64,000 bases of DNA from Advenella mimigardefordensis DPN7 (GCF_000521505.1 NZ_CP003915.1:3100001-3164000), one strand, 5' to 3'. Shown: positions 36,553 to 46,070, numbered from the stretch's first letter. The notes: generated by a model from the letters alone, not told the origin. Numbers and translations are program-made.

Positions 36553-36978
36553 TCAGATTTTCTCCAGCGTGGCCGTATGAAAGCTTGCGGGCGCCACCAC
36601 TTCCAGCATTTCCAGATCAGCGCTATGGCGGATCTCGCGATGCCGTACGCCCGGGGGCTGGTAGACCGAATCGCCGCGCTCCAGACGCACCACCCCGGTT
36701 TGTTCATACTCGAATTCAACCCAGCCCTGCAGCACATAGACAAACTGAAAATCCAGTTGATGCAAATGTGGCACGCCCGATGATTCATGCCCATCCAGCG
36801 CGCGAATCACGTGCACCGAATAGGCGCCGGCGGTTGCCTGAGCCACGCCCAGATCGCGGTACTCAAAGAACTCACGCAAACCACGGTCAAAGGTCGCATC
36901 TTTCAGATGTGAAACAACGACGCGCTGCGCGGGCTTGCCGGCAGAATCGGCTGGTGTTGGTTCGTGCGTATTCGCCAT
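36553..36978 (-). CDS. Cupin-domain protein
   Basis: This 141-residue soluble protein has a single cupin barrel (VPHLHQLDFQFVYVLQGWVE and GDSVYQPPGVRH), with metal-ligand candidates His, His, and the later His of GVRHREI. The ATG at 36978 has a strong GGGAGG upstream. It precedes dtd and tauE in a likely operon. Function is unknown. The 213-bp gap upstream, to the end of ghrA, holds no further feature I can identify. Confidence 0.85.
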   Translation of the reverse strand: MANTHEPTPADSAGKPAQRVVVSHLKDATFDRGLREFFEYRDLGVAQATAGAYSVHVIRALDGHESSGVPHLHQLDFQFVYVLQGWVEFEYEQTGVVRLERGDSVYQPPGVRHREIRHSADLEMLEVVAPASFHTATLEKI

Positions 36979-37191
36979 GGGTGCCTCCCTGTCCATCAGC
37001 TATTCATATGTGTTTTTTATTAGTCTGTCCGATTGTAGCGCCAATGGCGCGATGGCGCCCTGTTTGCATAACGGTTCGACAGTGCAGGAATGGCGGCAGA
37101 ACAACACCAGAACATCGCCCCCGCCCGCATGTCGGCCGGCTTCGTGCAGACAGGGCTGATGTCTATCAATGGATCAATGGCCTGACAGGAA

Positions 37192-38133
37192 TCAGTATCC
37201 CATGTCGCGGAAGACCTCGCCACTGACCGGCTTGCCCTGCAGGGCATCCTGCAGCTTGTCCCGGATCTGCCGGATCGCCAGAAAATGATTGGTGGGGCCG
37301 GAAATATGTGGTGTGAGGGTGATGGCCGGATGCGTCCAGAACGGATGATCGTGAGGCAATGGTTCTTCCCGCGCCACGTCCAGCACCGCCTGCGACAAAT
37401 GCCCTGAATCCAGTAAGGCAAGCAGATCTTCCTCCACCAAATGCTCGCCCCGTCCGATGTTCATCAGCACGGCACCTTTTGGCAATTGCCCCAGACTGTC
37501 GCGATTAAGGATATTGCGCGTCTGGTCGGTCAAAGGCAGTACATTGATTAGAAACTGGCTGGACGCCAGAAAAGACGCAAACTGATCTTCGCCATGAAAA
37601 CTCCTGATGCCCGGCAAGGCCTTTGGACTGCGTGCCCAGCCCTGTACGGGATAATCAAGTGCGCTTAACGCCTGCGCAATGCGCGCGCCGATCACGCCCA
37701 GCCCCATCACACCAATCGTGGAATGTTGTACCGGGGTCTGCTCGGCTCCCTGCCACAGACGCTTTTCCCGATGCTGTTCGTAGACCCCAAAATTGCGCGT
37801 GATGCCTGACAGATAATGGATCACGTATTCGGTCATCGGATTAGCCAGCCCTGCATCCTCCAGACGAATAATGCGGGTCGTATCTGCAATGCCCGGCTGA
37901 CGCAAAATCGCATCAACCCCTGCCCCCATATTAAAGACCAGATCCAGGTCCGGATATCGCGCAAACAGCGCTGCCGGCGGTTTCCAAACGATTGCAGCGC
38001 GCACTTCAGAAGCGGCGGCGGCCGCGTTTGGGTCAAAGATATGGGCGTCCAGATCCGGGAAATGCTGCTGAATGACGTTCAGCCATTTTTGGGCAGCGGC
38101 ACTGCTTTCCGACGCGAGTACAACGGGGGTCAT
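37192..38133 (-). CDS. ghrA: Glyoxylate/hydroxypyruvate reductase A
   Basis: This 313-residue D-isomer-specific 2-hydroxyacid dehydrogenase reduces glyoxylate and hydroxypyruvate. It has the NAD(P) loop GVMGLGVIGARIAQALSAL, substrate-binding FNMGAGVDAI, the INVLPLTDQTRNIL block, and the catalytic His in LTPHISGPTN. The HISGPTN ending is typical of GhrA. It is the last gene of a minus-strand operon with an FAD oxidoreductase and an ABC importer, so it may reduce a keto acid released by that oxidase. Confidence 0.9.
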   Translation of the reverse strand: MTPVVLASESSAAAQKWLNVIQQHFPDLDAHIFDPNAAAAASEVRAAIVWKPPAALFARYPDLDLVFNMGAGVDAILRQPGIADTTRIIRLEDAGLANPMTEYVIHYLSGITRNFGVYEQHREKRLWQGAEQTPVQHSTIGVMGLGVIGARIAQALSALDYPVQGWARSPKALPGIRSFHGEDQFASFLASSQFLINVLPLTDQTRNILNRDSLGQLPKGAVLMNIGRGEHLVEEDLLALLDSGHLSQAVLDVAREEPLPHDHPFWTHPAITLTPHISGPTNHFLAIRQIRDKLQDALQGKPVSGEVFRDMGY

Positions 38134-38182
38134 ATACTGTCCTGCTTTATGTCAAATTTAATAATAAATAACAGCCGCAAGC

Positions 38183-39475
38183 CTATGTGCGACTATCCAG
38201 ATAACGGTACCAGGAAATCAATGCGCCTACATAAAGTTTGCGCAATCCATAGAACGGCAACCGTTGCACAGGTGTAAATGGTACAGGAAGCGCCGCTTCA
38301 TTGCCCGATTGCAGGTAGTTTGCAATGGCTTTACCCATGGCTGTTTGCAGGCCGATACCCCGCCCCTGACAACCGATATTGAGTATCAGGCCCGGTTCCG
38401 GTTGATGCAAATGCGGCATATAGTCCTGCGTGACCGACACCCTTCCGCACCAGTAGTATTCAAATGCAATATCCTTCAACTGAGGGTACAGCAAGGTAAT
38501 CGCCTTTTTCAGATGATCCCAATCCTGCTTGCCACGTGGCTCACGGAACGGCCCCCGCCCCCCCATCAGAAAGCGACCGGTGTGATCCTTGCGAAAATAA
38601 AGCAGCAGATTACGGGTATCCGACACGGGCTGACCCTGAGGCAGAATCGTTTTGGCAATATCGTCGGGCAACGGCGCGGTAGCAACCTGATAGGTATTCG
38701 GATCAACCACCGTCTCTTTCAGATTTTTCCAAATACCATCGCTATACGCATTGGTGCACACGACCACGCGGCGCGCCTGCACGACATGACCGCTGTCAGT
38801 GGTCACCTGCCAGCCACTGCCTTTCTTTTCAATCGACTGCACCGGCGTACCGGTATGCACCGCCACACCTGCAGCCAGGGTGACACGTGCCAACTCGCGC
38901 ACGTAGCTGAGCGGCTGTACTGAGCCACCGCGCTCATCAAACCAGCCACCATGATATTGGTCGGTTCCCAGCAGATCGGCAACTTCGCTGCGCGACAGGG
39001 GTCTGACGGGTGCACCCCGCTTTTGCCAGTCAGCAACGCGTTTCTGAACAAGCGCCAGCGCAGACTGCGAATGCGCCGGTTGTATCCAGCCGTTGCGCGT
39101 ATGCGGCACATTCAATGTATAGCGATCAATCAAAGAGAAAACCGTACTGGTTGTGGTGCCGGCAAATTCGACCAGTTGCCGGCCACGCTCCGCTCCATAG
39201 GCGCTGAGCAGTTCATCCGGGTCTTTCTTCAGGCCGGGTACCAGTTGTCCGCCATTACGGCCGGATCCGCCGAAACCGATTTCTCTGGCATCGAGCACCA
39301 TGCACTGCGTGCCTGACTCTGCCAGATGCAGCGCAGTACTTAGACCCGCATACCCGGCACCAATAATGAGTGTATCTGTCTCGGCCGCTGCCTTCAGTGG
39401 CGTCGTTACTGGGGCCTCGACAGCGGTATCGTGCCACAACGCGGGATTCAGAGGGAACCGGTTAGCTGGAAACAT
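38183..39475 (-). CDS. FAD-dependent amine oxidoreductase (DAO family, PuuB-like)
   Basis: This 430-residue flavoprotein has the dinucleotide motif TDTLIIGAGYAGLSTALHLA (about residues 33-52), the GFGGSGRNGGQL block of glycine oxidase/gamma-glutamylputrescine oxidase relatives, and the C-terminal WCGRVSVTQDYMPHL and GIGLQTAMGKAIA segments. It follows the ABC ATPase gene by 30 bp. With an importer and a PuuR-like regulator, it probably deaminates an imported amine or amino acid. Confidence 0.88.
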   Translation of the reverse strand: MFPANRFPLNPALWHDTAVEAPVTTPLKAAAETDTLIIGAGYAGLSTALHLAESGTQCMVLDAREIGFGGSGRNGGQLVPGLKKDPDELLSAYGAERGRQLVEFAGTTTSTVFSLIDRYTLNVPHTRNGWIQPAHSQSALALVQKRVADWQKRGAPVRPLSRSEVADLLGTDQYHGGWFDERGGSVQPLSYVRELARVTLAAGVAVHTGTPVQSIEKKGSGWQVTTDSGHVVQARRVVVCTNAYSDGIWKNLKETVVDPNTYQVATAPLPDDIAKTILPQGQPVSDTRNLLLYFRKDHTGRFLMGGRGPFREPRGKQDWDHLKKAITLLYPQLKDIAFEYYWCGRVSVTQDYMPHLHQPEPGLILNIGCQGRGIGLQTAMGKAIANYLQSGNEAALPVPFTPVQRLPFYGLRKLYVGALISWYRYLDSRT

Positions 39476-39505
39476 GAAACTTCCTTTATTACAAACGCAA
39501 TAAAA

Positions 39506-40237
39506 TCAAAATGGGTGCAGCACCCGCCTAAGAAAATCCTGAGTTCTTGGGTGCTGTGGCGCATTGAGAATATCCGTCGCTTTGCCCTGCTCGACTATCA
39601 CACCCTGATCAAAGAACAGCACGCGATCGGCGACCTCTTTGGCAAAGGCCATTTCATGCGTCACCACGATCATGGTCATCCCCGCGCGCGCCATATCCGC
39701 CATCACATTAAGCACTTCGCCCACCAGTTCCGGATCAAGTGCAGAGGTCGGTTCATCAAACAGAATCGCCTGCGGTTCCATGGCCAGCGCCCGCGCAATG
39801 GCGACCCGTTGCTGCTGGCCGCCGGAAAGCTGTTGCGGGTATGACGACAGCTTGTCTGCCAGCCCGACCTTTTCCAGATATTGCGTCGCCGCCTCCTGCG
39901 CCTGCGCCCGGTCTATGCCCTTGACGTAGATGGGTCCTTCCATGACATTTTCCAGCGCGGTACGATGCGGGAACAGATTGAAGCGCTGAAACACCATCGC
40001 CACTTCCTGGCGAATCTGTCGCAAATGGCTGCTCTTGCGATCGACGATTTTCTCGTCGATACGGATCGCCCCCTCTTCGTACGTTTCCAGGCCATTAATG
40101 CAGCGCAGAATGGTTGATTTGCCCGATCCGGAGGGGCCGACAATGCAGACTACCTCGCCGTTTTCGACCGTTGCATTGACCCCGCGCAGAACATGATTCT
40201 GGCCGAAACGTTTGTGAACATTGTCAAGTGTGATCAT
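39506..40237 (-). CDS. Polar amino acid ABC transporter ATPase (GlnQ/HisP type)
   Basis: This 243-residue ATPase has Walker [10 protein letters not shown], the [16 protein letters not shown]-loop region typical of amino-acid importers, signature [16 protein letters not shown] and Walker [14 protein letters not shown]. Its ATG overlaps the stop of the permease gene (ATGA). An in-frame upstream start would lie inside that permease and is rejected. Confidence 0.93.
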   Translation of the reverse strand: MITLDNVHKRFGQNHVLRGVNATVENGEVVCIVGPSGSGKSTILRCINGLETYEEGAIRIDEKIVDRKSSHLRQIRQEVAMVFQRFNLFPHRTALENVMEGPIYVKGIDRAQAQEAATQYLEKVGLADKLSSYPQQLSGGQQQRVAIARALAMEPQAILFDEPTSALDPELVGEVLNVMADMARAGMTMIVVTHEMAFAKEVADRVLFFDQGVIVEQGKATDILNAPQHPRTQDFLRRVLHPF

Positions 40238-40887
40238 GCTGTTTTTGTCCGTTTTTCCAGGTACTTCACAAGAAAAATAAGTGGCATGCACATCACCAGA
40301 TACATAATCGCAACCATGGTAAACACGGTAACGTTATCGAAATTGGATGTCGCCAGCAATTTGCCCTGCATCGCCAGTTCGGCCACCGTGATGGTAGATG
40401 CCTGTGACGAATCCTTTAGCATCATGATCATGGTGTTGCCATAAGGCGGCAAGGTAATACGCACGGCCTGCGGCAGTATCACCCGCCGCATCATCGTCGC
40501 CCAGGTCATCCCCATGGAATGCGAGGCTTCTACCTGACCGTGATCAATCGCCTCGATCCCGGCACGAAAATTTTCCGACTGATAGGCCGAATACGCAACG
40601 CCCAGGCCCAGAATCGACGCCTGAATTGCATTTACATCTATGCCTATATCGGGAAAGACGAAATAGACATAGAACAAAATAACGATAATCGGAATGCCGC
40701 GAATAATATTGACGGCACTCTCACTTAGCCAGGCCAGCCAGCGTATGCCGGAACTGCGCATCAGCGCCCAGATCAGGCCCAGGACCGTAGAAAGCAGTAA
40801 CGAGCCTGCGGTAACAAGAAGGGTCGCCTTGACGCCCTGCATAAGGACAGGGAAATACTGGGCGATACGAATCGACAATTCATCCAT
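40234..40887 (-). CDS. Polar amino acid ABC transporter permease
   Basis: This 217-residue HisMQ-type permease has five hydrophobic segments and the EAA loop ([20 protein letters not shown]). It is the only permease of this importer, so it probably works as a homodimer. It lies between the receptor gene (72 bp upstream) and the ATPase gene (4-bp overlap). Confidence 0.92.
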   Translation of the reverse strand: MDELSIRIAQYFPVLMQGVKATLLVTAGSLLLSTVLGLIWALMRSSGIRWLAWLSESAVNIIRGIPIIVILFYVYFVFPDIGIDVNAIQASILGLGVAYSAYQSENFRAGIEAIDHGQVEASHSMGMTWATMMRRVILPQAVRITLPPYGNTMIMMLKDSSQASTITVAELAMQGKLLATSNFDNVTVFTMVAIMYLVMCMPLIFLVKYLEKRTKTA

Positions 40888-40959
40888 AGGGAGCCATCAT
40901 CCTATTGCGTGTGATCGTCGCCGCGCCGGTACGGGTGGATACCGGCAGGAGCGGCCAGA

Positions 40960-41712
40960 TTATTTTTCAAGTTTCCATTTTTTCAGGATAGCGGCAACGG
41001 TTCCGTCAGCCTTGAGCGCATCAATCGCCGTATTGAGTTTCTGCTGCAGATCCGTTTCACCCTTGCGTGTAATCAAACCCAGATCACGGACAACGACCGG
41101 CTTGTAGCTTTCCACTAATCGCACGTTTTTGAACATATTGTTGCTCAGGTAAGCTGCAGCTATCGGCTGATCCACCAGCACGGCCTGCACCCGGCCTTTT
41201 TCCAGGTCACGCATCATATCGGTAGAGGCATCATACAGCTTCACGTCTGTGATGCCAGCTTGTTGCGCAGGTGCAATATAAGCGGTGCCGATCTGAATGC
41301 CCACCGCCTTGCCTTTTAGCTGATCAAGACTGGTGTACTCAGTTTTATCGCTCTCGGGTACGACCAACCCTTCACCATAGCTGAAAATGGTATTGGTGTA
41401 GTCAATAACCTTCGCCCGCTCATCGGTCTTGATCATGGCCGCCGAAATAATATCGATCCGTTTCGATTGCAAAGACCCGATCAGCGCCGAAAACACCATA
41501 GGGCTGATTTCATAGGTAAAGCCCGCTTTCTTTGAAACAGCGTCGATCACATCGACCATCACACCTGCAATTTTTCCGGACTTGGCATCAAGATAGGTAA
41601 AGGGCATACCGGTGGGCGTTGAACCCACCTTATAATTGTCTGCCGCCAGTGCGACCGACCCATTCAAACACGCTGCCAGCATACATACAGATAACAGTTT
41701 TTTCATTCCCAT
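40960..41712 (-). CDS. Periplasmic amino acid/amine-binding protein (SBP family 3)
   Basis: This 250-residue receptor has a signal peptide (MGMKKLLSVCMLAACLNGSV, cleavage at ALAAD) and the family-3 core (PFTYLDAKSGKIAGVMVDVI; KRIDIISAAMIKTDERAKV; GKAVGIQIGTAY). AGGAG precedes the ATG at 41712. It starts nine bases after the XRE-cupin regulator gene, so regulator and importer share a transcript. The ligand is not evident; an amino acid or amine is expected. Confidence 0.9.
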   Translation of the reverse strand: MGMKKLLSVCMLAACLNGSVALAADNYKVGSTPTGMPFTYLDAKSGKIAGVMVDVIDAVSKKAGFTYEISPMVFSALIGSLQSKRIDIISAAMIKTDERAKVIDYTNTIFSYGEGLVVPESDKTEYTSLDQLKGKAVGIQIGTAYIAPAQQAGITDVKLYDASTDMMRDLEKGRVQAVLVDQPIAAAYLSNNMFKNVRLVESYKPVVVRDLGLITRKGETDLQQKLNTAIDALKADGTVAAILKKWKLEK

Positions 41713-41721
41713 GAAGTTCTC

Positions 41722-42354
41722 CTATTCCCTTTCGGGTTTGGTAATAACCCACAGCACACATGTGTCCTGATCGGTCGGATTGTTCCACTTGCGTGGCATC
41801 TCGCTCGTATAGCAAAACGTATCGTTCTGCTCAAGCTTCACGTAACGCTTATCCACCCACAACTGCAATTGCCCGTAGATCACCAGCCCGCTGATTTCGC
41901 CGCTACGCGTCGTGATCCACTCATCGCCAGAGCTTCCTCCTGGCTGAATAATGGCCTGATACAAATCCACTGAACGACAACGCGAGGGGGTGATGATCTT
42001 CTTGATGATCTTCTTGTCTTTCATCACCACCTGCTTGTGCGAAGCAGCCCTGGCGATCCAGCCATCGGTCTGTTCATCGGTGCATTCGGTATTGCTTAAC
42101 AGTTCTCCAAGTGAAATATTCAGGGCCCCGGAAATCCGGTTCAGCATATTGACAGTGGGAGAAGTCATGCCGCGCTCAATCTGGCTAAGAGACCCGATGG
42201 AGATATCGGCTCTGCGTGCCACCTGTTCCAGCGACAAACCTTGCTCTCGTCTGATTTCCCGCAGTTGCTGCCCCAGCCAGAAATCGACGAATGAGGCAAT
42301 TTTTCCGGTGAATCGTGCATCCGTAGATGGCGTAACGGTGTCCATGATTTTCAT
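41722..42354 (-). CDS. XRE helix-turn-helix regulator with C-terminal cupin (PuuR-like)
   Basis: This 210-residue regulator has an XRE HTH at about residues 28-86 (LGQQLREIRREQGLSLEQVA; ISIGSLSQIERGMTSPTVNM) and a small cupin from about residue 125 (AIIQPGGSSGDEW; YGQLQLWVDKRYVKL). This layout matches PuuR and other repressors of amine or amino-acid catabolism. It heads the operon receptor-permease-ATPase-oxidase-ghrA. Two copies of TGAAATTTTCA in its promoter are candidate autoregulatory operators. Confidence 0.9.
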   Translation of the reverse strand: MKIMDTVTPSTDARFTGKIASFVDFWLGQQLREIRREQGLSLEQVARRADISIGSLSQIERGMTSPTVNMLNRISGALNISLGELLSNTECTDEQTDGWIARAASHKQVVMKDKKIIKKIITPSRCRSVDLYQAIIQPGGSSGDEWITTRSGEISGLVIYGQLQLWVDKRYVKLEQNDTFCYTSEMPRKWNNPTDQDTCVLWVITKPERE

Positions 42355-42379
42355 CCGCTGAGTCCGTTAAATTGAAAAA

Positions 42380-42390
42380 TGAAATTTTCA
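42380..42390. promoter_or_regulatory. Operator candidate TGAAATTTTCA (copy 1)
   Basis: An 11-bp near-palindrome (arms TGAAA/TTTCA) lies 26 bp upstream of the XRE-cupin gene. An identical copy occurs 34 bp further upstream. The pair brackets the likely promoter (TTGAAA near 42425 on the minus strand). Confidence 0.55.
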
Positions 42391-42413
42391 TTATTATGAA
42401 TAATAAACACATT

Positions 42414-42424
42414 TGAAATTTTCA
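42414..42424. promoter_or_regulatory. Operator candidate TGAAATTTTCA (copy 2)
   Basis: Identical to the copy at 42380-42390 and overlapping a candidate -35 (TTGAAA on the minus strand). The rest of the stretch 42425-42878 has no convincing gene; a short frame of 96 codons there looks random. TACAAT at 42836-42841 may be the -10 for the lipoprotein gene. Confidence 0.55.
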
Positions 42425-42878
42425 ACGACCGGGATTACCCTAAAGACCTGATTTGGAAAACAGAAAATTTTTCCTCTGCTCGAATGCCATTTCCGTGGCG
42501 GCGCACCATGCAATGGCCGTCCACCGTGACCGTGCACTTTGGTGAAGCAGTTATGTAGATGCACTGCAGGCCGATGATTGATATATGCACTTGCGCGTGC
42601 ATTCTGATGAGCCAGTCTGGTGCGCTGGCAATACTTTTACGGTATACGGATTGAGGGGTTATCGAACTTTTTTTCGTTGGATATGGGTTCTTGTTGCGTA
42701 CCGAAAAAGGATATTTCGCTATAACGTGATCAACGGCATTTCACGACTCACGCGTCGCGTGTCGGGACATGACGATATTTCCCGATTCTGCAACCCGTTG
42801 AAACCCACTGAAACGGCGTGCTCGGGGATTTGTTCTACAATCGGCAACGTTATTTTTCAGGATTGGGGAGATTGACCC

Positions 42879-43265
42879 ATGCAGTTATTTAGCAAATACA
42901 CGGCAGTGCTGTCGCTTGCCATTTTCCTTGCAGGATGTGCCGCAGATAAACCTGTGCCACCGCCACCGGTAGAGACAGGGCTGATTGACGAATGCAAGCT
43001 TGATCGCAAGGCGTGTCTTTATGAGGGGCACTATGAAGCTAAAGAACAAAACTATGCCAGGGATGAAGCAAAGCGCTTGAACGGTATGCAGAAGATCCGG
43101 CTGGTTAAAAGCGAAAAAGTGGCTCAACCCGCCTATGTCGACGTACCGCCAGTCACCATCAAAGCAGAAAAAATCGTGGCCGTGCAAAAAACCAGCAAAA
43201 AGGACAGCAAGAAACTGAGCAGGAAAAAGAGCACAAAAACGCTGGCCCAGGCGAGTCATAAATAA
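42879..43265 (+). CDS. Small lipoprotein, lysine-rich tail
   Basis: I do not recognise this 128-residue protein beyond its type. The N-terminus is a lipoprotein signal (LSLAIFLAGC) with the lipidated Cys20. A Pro-rich stretch (PVPPPPVE) follows, then a charged middle, and the last 30 residues are a Lys/Ser-rich basic tail (KKDSKKLSRKKS), which could bind peptidoglycan, LPS or nucleic acid. GGGGAG precedes the ATG. It is monocistronic, followed by gene relics. Confidence 0.75.
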   Translation: MQLFSKYTAVLSLAIFLAGCAADKPVPPPPVETGLIDECKLDRKACLYEGHYEAKEQNYARDEAKRLNGMQKIRLVKSEKVAQPAYVDVPPVTIKAEKIVAVQKTSKKDSKKLSRKKSTKTLAQASHK

Positions 43266-43339
43266 GAATGGTATGCGGATTGAGTGGTGGGTGGTGGCCT
43301 GTTCTCAATAATCTGCCTCCTCAGTTGGTTAAGAGACCA

Positions 43340-43475
43340 GCGCCATGCTTGAATTTCTCTACGAAGCCCAGCAGCCCATATCCGAGGATTTACTTGTGGG
43401 ACGCAGACAGAAAAGTCATCCGAGAAGGTGTGTTTCGTATGCTCCGCGCGCATGTAGCCGCCTACAGCCTGACAG
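43340..43475 (+). pseudogene. TetR-family regulator relic
   Basis: The frame around 43411-43472 reads VIREGVFRMLRAHVAAYSLT. This closely matches part of the intact TetR regulator at 53444-54211 (GIREGVFRMVDAHVAAFSL). No HTH region or complete C-terminus remains, and the preceding DNA is only loosely alignable (a CTTGAATTTC-like stretch near 43347). It is a decayed fragment of a related regulator. Confidence 0.7.
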
Positions 43476-43757
43476 AAAGAAGTACTCGAAGGTAAAAAGG
43501 TCAGCGGCGATTATGTGATTGCCTTCTCCACCGCACCGGAAAGCCGGATCAACTCGTCTGACGCAGTACGGGAAATAAAAGTGCTCGGCAATAACGCCAT
43601 GTCTCCACTCTTTCTTGCAACGGTAGAGACAACCGAGGAAGCCATTTATAACTCATTGCTTAAAGCAAAACAATCACAGGCAGGAATAGTCGTGTTGTGG
43701 AAGCGTTGCCGATAGACAAAACAGTGGAGATTCTTAAAAAATTTGGCGCAGTGAAAC
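43476..43757 (+). pseudogene. S58 (DmpA/P1) aminopeptidase relic, C-terminal fragment with frameshift
   Basis: Frame 1 reads EGKKVSGDYVIAFSTAP, then MSPLFLATVETTEEAIYNSL, the conserved C-terminal part of DmpA-type aminopeptidases (S58). Near 43670-43681 the reading shifts and a second frame continues with RVVEALPIDKTVEILKKFG, the family C-terminus. The N-terminal two thirds, including the autoprocessing site, are missing. The relic abuts the TetR relic directly and ends just before a strong terminator. Confidence 0.82.
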
Positions 43758-43779
43758 AGGATCGGGCCTGCAGAGATGT

Positions 43780-43820
43780 ATGGATATGGCCGCTATCCTT
43801 ATAGCGGCCATATCCATTTT
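43780..43820 (+). terminator. Strong intrinsic terminator
   Basis: Perfect 17-bp arms (43780-43796 and 43801-43817; ATGGATATGGCCGCTAT and its complement) with a CCTT loop are followed by four T. It probably ended the S58 peptidase gene before that gene decayed, and now separates the relics from the convergent hydrolase gene. Confidence 0.92.
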
Positions 43821-43908
43821 ACTGTGCCCGCAAGGCAAGTCGCACCCCCACACCTTTTTGATCGGTTAGCCTGACAACAACGGGAAGGTATTTAACGGCC
43901 CCCCCTGG

Positions 43909-44736
43909 TCAGGTATTAGATGCCGCTGTTGCATACTGGACGCGTTTTTTTGATGGCAAATGCTTATTGAGAAAGCCCGCAACGACCCGATTGAAAGCCT
44001 GCGGCGTTTCGAAATAGGCCGAATGCCCGGCATCAGCGTAGGTGTAAGTTGCACAACCGGGTATGAGTGTCGCGGTATGTTCGTGACTACCTGGCACAAG
44101 AAAGTCATCGTGCGCGCCGCCTGTGATAATTGTAGGCACGCGATAGTGCGTGAAATCCTCAGGGTGCAATTTAACCGTATCATCCATCATCGTCGCAGAG
44201 TCAAACCCAGGTAACGGGTTAAGCGCCTTGATCTGGCTATACAGCAAAACGAGCTCGGGCTTGCTCTTTAATGTCTCTCTGTTCCATCCTATTCCGGACC
44301 CACGCCCGAACGAGCCGCCCATGAAAACGTCGCTGCCTTTTTTCAGAACGCGCCAATTTTCTTCCGAATAGGCCGGCGTAGGCGAACCGTTGATATACAG
44401 GCAGGAGACACGTTCGGGCGAACGTACCGCGATTGCGAGCCCGGCCCATGCGCCCAGCGATTGGCAGATAAACGCGGCATGCTCCAGGCCTTCGGCATCC
44501 AGGACGGCCAATATGTCATCGTGATAGTAGCGAGGATGAGCCAGCTCCGGCAAACAGGGAGAATACTTAAATCCGCGCAGATCGACAGTGATCACCTTGT
44601 AATGCTGTGCAAAAAATGCCACTTGATTGAACCACGCCATGGTGTTGCCGCCACCACCGTGAATGAAAACTAACGGGTAACCATCGCCATGCACCTCATA
44701 ATAGAGTTTGGCATCCTGAACGTTGATTTGAGGCAT
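43909..44736 (-). CDS. Alpha/beta hydrolase
   Basis: This 275-residue protein has the alpha/beta hydrolase fold: oxyanion loop FIHGGGGNTMAW, VDLRGFKYS, nucleophile elbow CQSLGAW with Ser93, acid in GGAHDDFLVP and catalytic His in YADAGHSAYFE. The elbow begins Cys-Gln rather than the usual Gly-x-Ser. It lies 14 bp after the MHS transporter on the same strand, so it likely hydrolyses an imported ester, lactone or ring-cleavage product. Confidence 0.85.
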   Translation of the reverse strand: MPQINVQDAKLYYEVHGDGYPLVFIHGGGGNTMAWFNQVAFFAQHYKVITVDLRGFKYSPCLPELAHPRYYHDDILAVLDAEGLEHAAFICQSLGAWAGLAIAVRSPERVSCLYINGSPTPAYSEENWRVLKKGSDVFMGGSFGRGSGIGWNRETLKSKPELVLLYSQIKALNPLPGFDSATMMDDTVKLHPEDFTHYRVPTIITGGAHDDFLVPGSHEHTATLIPGCATYTYADAGHSAYFETPQAFNRVVAGFLNKHLPSKKRVQYATAASNT

Positions 44737-44750
44737 TATTATCTCCTTTA

Positions 44751-46070
44751 TTAAATAGTGACACTGGCGGCCGCGACCGGATCAGCCATGGGCTCTGGCG
44801 CTTCGGCGCGAGGCATGAGCCAGATAGAGGCTAGAGAAAGCACGTTCATCGCAATAACATAAACGACTGGCGAAGTGGGATCGCCTGTCACCGAAATGAG
44901 CCAGGTGAAAATGACTTGTGCAGTACCGGCAAAAATCGCGGCTCCCAGACCGAAAGCGGTCGCCAGACCAGTTGCACGCACCTTTCGTGGAAAGGATCTT
45001 GCGATCAGTAAAACAACCAACGCTGCGCTCGAAGCCTGGAACGCAGTCAGAAGCGCCGCTCCACCCAATAGTGCAAATGCACTTGGCGCCTGCACCAGCA
45101 TCAGCACCAGCGGGTAGATCAGCAGCAGCAAAAGGATCCGTGGCAAAATACTGATCAGACGCAAACCGAATCGATCACCCAACCATCCCCCCAGCAGCGC
45201 AAAAACAAGCGTACTTGCGCCGACCGCGAAGTTGGCCAATTGGGCAGTTGACGCAGGCATGTGCAGGGTATTAATGGCAAAAGAGGTAAGGTAGATCAGA
45301 AAGTATTGCGCAATGGTAATTCCTGAGAATGCCCCGATAGCCAGCAGCAAACTGCCAAAGTGTTCACGCATGAGCGCTTTGATCACACCACCGGTCGTCG
45401 CATGAGCAGTCTCGTGAACAAGCGTCTCGTTCAGACTCCGGCGAATATAGATGCCGACAGGAATAACCAAAATACCCATTATGAAAGGTATACGCCAGCC
45501 CCAGGAAAGGGCGTCTTCTGCAGACAAAAGGCGCGCAATACCATAGCCGATCAGACCGACCAGGATTGAGGCCGCCCCTTGGCTCGCCAGTTGCCAGCTG
45601 CCAGTCAGACACTTTTTGCCGGCTGGCGCCGCCTCATAGAGATAGACCGTGGATGCGCCCAGTTCCCCGCCAGCGGCAAAGCCCTGCAGCAACCGTGCGA
45701 GTACGAGCAACAAGGGCGCAGCAAGACCGATTTCGCTATATGCAGGTATCAAGCCAATTGCTGCCGTACCCAGGGCCATGAGCGTGATGGTAAGCGTCAT
45801 TGCCGCCTTGCGTCCATGCTTGTCTGCATAGGCACCCAGCAAAAGCCCGCCCAGCGGACGACTGACGAAACCAACCCCAAAAGTAGCCACCGAGAGCAAC
45901 AGGCTCACATAGGAGTCTGTGGACGGGAAAAATTTCTGGCCGATAAAGACGGCGAATGCGGCATAAACGCCAAAATCATAGAACTCCAGCGCGTTGCCAA
46001 GCACAACGGCAAAAACGTTGCGCCCGCTCAATCTAGCGCCCTGCTCTGCTCCTTCACTGCTTGAGGACAT
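44751..46070 (-). CDS. MHS-family (MFS) metabolite transporter
   Basis: This 439-residue, 12-segment inner-membrane protein shows marks of the metabolite:H+ symporter family: GNALEFYDFGVYAAFAVFIG in the first segment and GFVSRPLGGLLLGAYADKHG between segments 2 and 3, with GASTVYLYEAAPAGKK in the middle. Relatives carry alpha-ketoglutarate, citrate, shikimate or aromatic acids. It is divergent from the MarR gene across a region with a 45-bp palindrome, and co-transcribed with the hydrolase at 43909. Confidence 0.9.
   Translation of the reverse strand: MSSSSEGAEQGARLSGRNVFAVVLGNALEFYDFGVYAAFAVFIGQKFFPSTDSYVSLLLSVATFGVGFVSRPLGGLLLGAYADKHGRKAAMTLTITLMALGTAAIGLIPAYSEIGLAAPLLLVLARLLQGFAAGGELGASTVYLYEAAPAGKKCLTGSWQLASQGAASILVGLIGYGIARLLSAEDALSWGWRIPFIMGILVIPVGIYIRRSLNETLVHETAHATTGGVIKALMREHFGSLLLAIGAFSGITIAQYFLIYLTSFAINTLHMPASTAQLANFAVGASTLVFALLGGWLGDRFGLRLISILPRILLLLLIYPLVLMLVQAPSAFALLGGAALLTAFQASSAALVVLLIARSFPRKVRATGLATAFGLGAAIFAGTAQVIFTWLISVTGDPTSPVVYVIAMNVLSLASIWLMPRAEAPEPMADPVAAASVTI

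Noticed and set aside
42585..42875. A 96-codon plus-strand frame in the gap before the lipoprotein gene.
   Set aside because: No Shine-Dalgarno, no recognisable motif and random-like composition.
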